From the NCBI GenBank assembly GCA_029287645.1, contig JARFQS010000453.1, positions 1 through 7,467 of the forward strand: a stretch of 7,467 nt of DNA, in the 5' to 3' direction. Source of the stretch: Thermoanaerobaculia bacterium. Its GTDB lineage: Bacteria; Acidobacteriota; Thermoanaerobaculia; Multivoradales; JAHEKO01. Each line of letters begins with the position of its first letter. Position 1 is the first letter of the stretch. A model generated the notes under the pieces. It was not told the DNA's origin and searched no databases. It saw only the letters and a list, made by a program, of their open reading frames with translations. A program made the translations under genes and the position numbers. Shown here one piece after another: positions 5,318 to 7,467 of this stretch.

Positions 5318-7467
5318 ATGGACAGCATTCACATCCGCGGTGCCCGCGAGCACAACCTGAAGAACATCGATCTGGAGATCCCACGCAATCGCCTCGTGGT
5401 GATCACGGGGGTGTCCGGCTCCGGTAAGTCCTCTCTGGCTTTCGACACGCTCTATGCGGAGGGCCAGCGGCGCTATGTCGAGTCGCTCTCGGCCTACGCT
5501 CGCCAGTTTCTGCAGCAGATGGAGAAGCCGGATGTGGATTCCATCGAAGGGCTTTCTCCAGCCATCTCCATCGAGCAGAAATCGGTGTCGCGGAACCCTC
5601 GCTCCACCGTCGGCACCGTGACCGAGATTCACGACTATCTGAGGCTGCTGTTCGCCTCGGTCGGCACCCCTCACTGCCCGAGCTGTGGCCAGGAGATTCG
5701 GCCTCAGACGGTACAGCAGATGGTGGACCGGATCATGGCGCTGCCCGAGAAGTCTCGGCTCGTGCTCTATGCCCCCTACGTGCGTGGCAAGAAGGGTGAG
5801 TACAAGAAGCAACTGGCGCAGATGGTCAAGGAGGGCTTCATCCGGGCCCGAATCGACGGCGAGACCTTCGATCTGCAGGGCAAGCTGCCGGTCCTGGACA
5901 AGAAGAAGAAGCACAATATCGACATCGTCGTCGATCGCCTGGTGGTCAAGCCCGAAATCGAACAGCGCCTGGCGAGTTCCATCGAAACGGCTCTCAAGGT
6001 GGGCGACGGCCTGCTGGTGCTGGCGCCGATGGGTCTTCCCGAGGAGACTCTGTCGCAGAAATACGCCTGTATCGACTGCGGCACCAGTCTCTCGGAGATC
6101 ACTCCGCGGCTGTTTTCTTTCAACAGCCCGTTTGGAGCCTGTCCGTCCTGCTCGGGGCTGGGGACCCATATGGGGGTCGATCCAGACAAGATCATTGCCG
6201 ACCCCGAGCGATCTCTGTCTGCGGGCGCCATCGCTCCCTGGCCCTCCAGTTCGAAGTCCTGGCGCATGCGCATGACCCAGACCCTGGCCAAGGAGCTGGG
6301 ATTCTCTTTGGAGACACCCTGGTGCAAGCTGCCGGAAGCGGTCCGTCATGTGATTCTGCACGGTAGCGGCGACCAGGAGATGACCTTCGAGCTCAGCGGC
6401 AAGCGATCCAGCTACACATGGCGTGGTAGCTACGAAGGTGTGATTCCCAGGCTGGAGCGCCGCCACAAGGAGACCGACTCCGCGACGGTTCGTCACGAGA
6501 TCGAGAAGTACATGTCGGTGCATACCTGCGCCACATGCGAGGGAAGGAGACTGCGTCCCGAGGCGCTGGCCGTCACTCTGACCGGACGGCATATCCAGGA
6601 GCTCTCGGAGATGACCGTCGCGGATCTGCGGCAGTTCCTGGGGCGACTGAAGCTGAATCGCCGGCAGAAGGCGATCGCCCAGAAGGTCGTCCAGGAGATC
6701 GAGGACCGACTGGGCTTTCTGGACGACGTCGGCGTCGGCTATCTCAGCCTCGATCGGGCCTCCGGAACGCTCTCCGGAGGCGAGAGCCAGAGAATCCGCT
6801 TGGCGACCCAGATCGGCAGCAAGCTGATGGGGGTGCTGTATGTGCTGGACGAGCCCTCCATCGGGCTGCACCAGCGCGACAACGCCAAGCTGATCACGAC
6901 ACTGCAAGGCATGCGGGACCTGGGAAACACGGTGCTGGTCGTAGAGCACGACGAGGAGACGATTCGCTCGGCCGATTGGGTCATCGATCTCGGCCCCGGT
7001 GCCGGCATCCACGGGGGAGAAGTGACCGCTGCCGATACTCCCGAGACGATCGCCGAGAGCGCCGACACCCTGACGGGCAAGTACTTGAGGGGTGAGATGG
7101 AGGTGCCCGTACCGCCGAGGAGGCATTCGCAGAACGGTGACCGAGTCGTGATTCTCGGCGCTCGTCACAACAACCTCAAGGACCTGGAGGTCGGGTTCCC
7201 CATCGGCCTCTTCACGGTGGTGACCGGGGTCTCCGGCTCCGGAAAGAGCAGTCTGGTCAACGACATCCTCTACCGGGCCCTTGCCACCCACTTCTACCGC
7301 GCTACTGACAAGGCCGGAGCCCACCAGAGCATCGAAGGCCTCGACGAGCTGGACAAGGTCATCGCCATCGACCAGAGCCCCATCGGCAGGACGCCGCGAT
7401 CCAATCCGGCCACCTATACCAACGTGTTCGGGCACATCCGCAATCTCATGGCCAAGACGCCCGAAGC
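5318..7467 (+). CDS. uvrA: Excinuclease ABC subunit UvrA, 3' end beyond the window
   Basis: The damage-recognition ATPase of nucleotide excision repair; as a dimer it loads UvrB on damaged DNA. The frame is open without a stop for 716 codons, about three quarters of the usual 940-960. Seen in order: Walker A of the first ATPase (G31-V-S-G-S-G-K-S38); the [18 protein letters not shown] and [20 protein letters not shown] blocks; a CPSC pair (C120, C123); and a zinc module of C251, C254, C275 and C278. The UvrB-binding region lies between about 119 and 250. These are followed by the ABC signature LSGGESQ (485-491), Walker B with D511-E512, the H-loop H544, Walker A of the second ATPase (G637-V-S-G-S-G-K-S644) and [20 protein letters not shown] from 685. 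The second zinc module, signature and Walker B lie past the right edge. The ATG at 5318 begins the canonical [17 protein letters not shown]. Upstream is only a weak GAG (5311-5313), and the gene sits 23 bases after the fadL terminator. Confidence 0.97.
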   Translation, partial: MDSIHIRGAREHNLKNIDLEIPRNRLVVITGVSGSGKSSLAFDTLYAEGQRRYVESLSAYARQFLQQMEKPDVDSIEGLSPAISIEQKSVSRNPRSTVGTVTEIHDYLRLLFASVGTPHCPSCGQEIRPQTVQQMVDRIMALPEKSRLVLYAPYVRGKKGEYKKQLAQMVKEGFIRARIDGETFDLQGKLPVLDKKKKHNIDIVVDRLVVKPEIEQRLASSIETALKVGDGLLVLAPMGLPEETLSQKYACIDCGTSLSEITPRLFSFNSPFGACPSCSGLGTHMGVDPDKIIADPERSLSAGAIAPWPSSSKSWRMRMTQTLAKELGFSLETPWCKLPEAVRHVILHGSGDQEMTFELSGKRSSYTWRGSYEGVIPRLERRHKETDSATVRHEIEKYMSVHTCATCEGRRLRPEALAVTLTGRHIQELSEMTVADLRQFLGRLKLNRRQKAIAQKVVQEIEDRLGFLDDVGVGYLSLDRASGTLSGGESQRIRLATQIGSKLMGVLYVLDEPSIGLHQRDNAKLITTLQGMRDLGNTVLVVEHDEETIRSADWVIDLGPGAGIHGGEVTAADTPETIAESADTLTGKYLRGEMEVPVPPRRHSQNGDRVVILGARHNNLKDLEVGFPIGLFTVVTGVSGSGKSSLVNDILYRALATHFYRATDKAGAHQSIEGLDELDKVIAIDQSPIGRTPRSNPATYTNVFGHIRNLMAKTPE

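Noticed and set aside
4008..5384. A 458-codon leftward frame opposite fadL
   Set aside because: The fadL frame has a signal peptide, barrel pattern, C-terminal Phe, promoter and ribosome site. The opposite frame shows none of these and crosses the terminator.
5204..7435. A 743-codon leftward frame opposite uvrA
   Set aside because: It is the complement of a high-GC gene with every UvrA motif on the plus strand. Its composition is low-complexity and no domain is recognisable.

Overview
The window reads as a bacterial chromosome fragment of high G+C content from a Gram-negative organism. An outer-membrane beta-barrel gene (fadL type) shows there is a second membrane. The DUF4390-ntrY pair and the -10 elements of TAGAnT type would fit a proteobacterium or an Acidobacteriota-like lineage. 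I cannot fix the phylum from the sequence. The contig is probably a metagenome or short-read assembly, because its first 65 bases are not genomic: they are an Illumina P5/index/Nextera Read 1 adapter.

Layout. Bases 1-65 are adapter. A leftward operon follows: DUF4390 protein (1794-2345), then an NtrY-like sensor histidine kinase (1767 down to 66). The kinase is cut off by the adapter just after its phospho-acceptor histidine region. smpB (2481-2942) is divergent from this operon and encodes the tmRNA partner used in ribosome rescue. It converges with a leftward YbjN/secretion-chaperone-like gene (3445 down to 2951). The two stop codons are 8 bases apart and lie inside one small inverted repeat. 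A 406-base non-coding stretch (3446-3851) separates the YbjN-like gene from fadL (3852-5207). It holds a chain of overlapping inverted repeats, an 18-base perfect palindrome abutting a textbook sigma70 promoter (TTGACT-17-TAGATT), and a perfect AAGGAGGT ribosome binding site. After fadL come a second 18-base palindrome and a strong intrinsic terminator (5262-5294). uvrA (5318 to the window end) follows; it is open at the right edge, and about three quarters of the protein is present.

How the genes fit together. DUF4390 and ntrY form one membrane-signalling operon. smpB (translation quality control) and uvrA (nucleotide excision repair) are housekeeping genes. fadL is a stand-alone, strongly expressed-looking monocistronic unit with its own promoter, possible operator and terminator. 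No mobile element, CRISPR array, tRNA or rRNA was seen. I found no clear new multi-gene system. The least explained part is the structured region at about 3534-3734 upstream of fadL; the clearest anomaly is the adapter chimera at the left edge.
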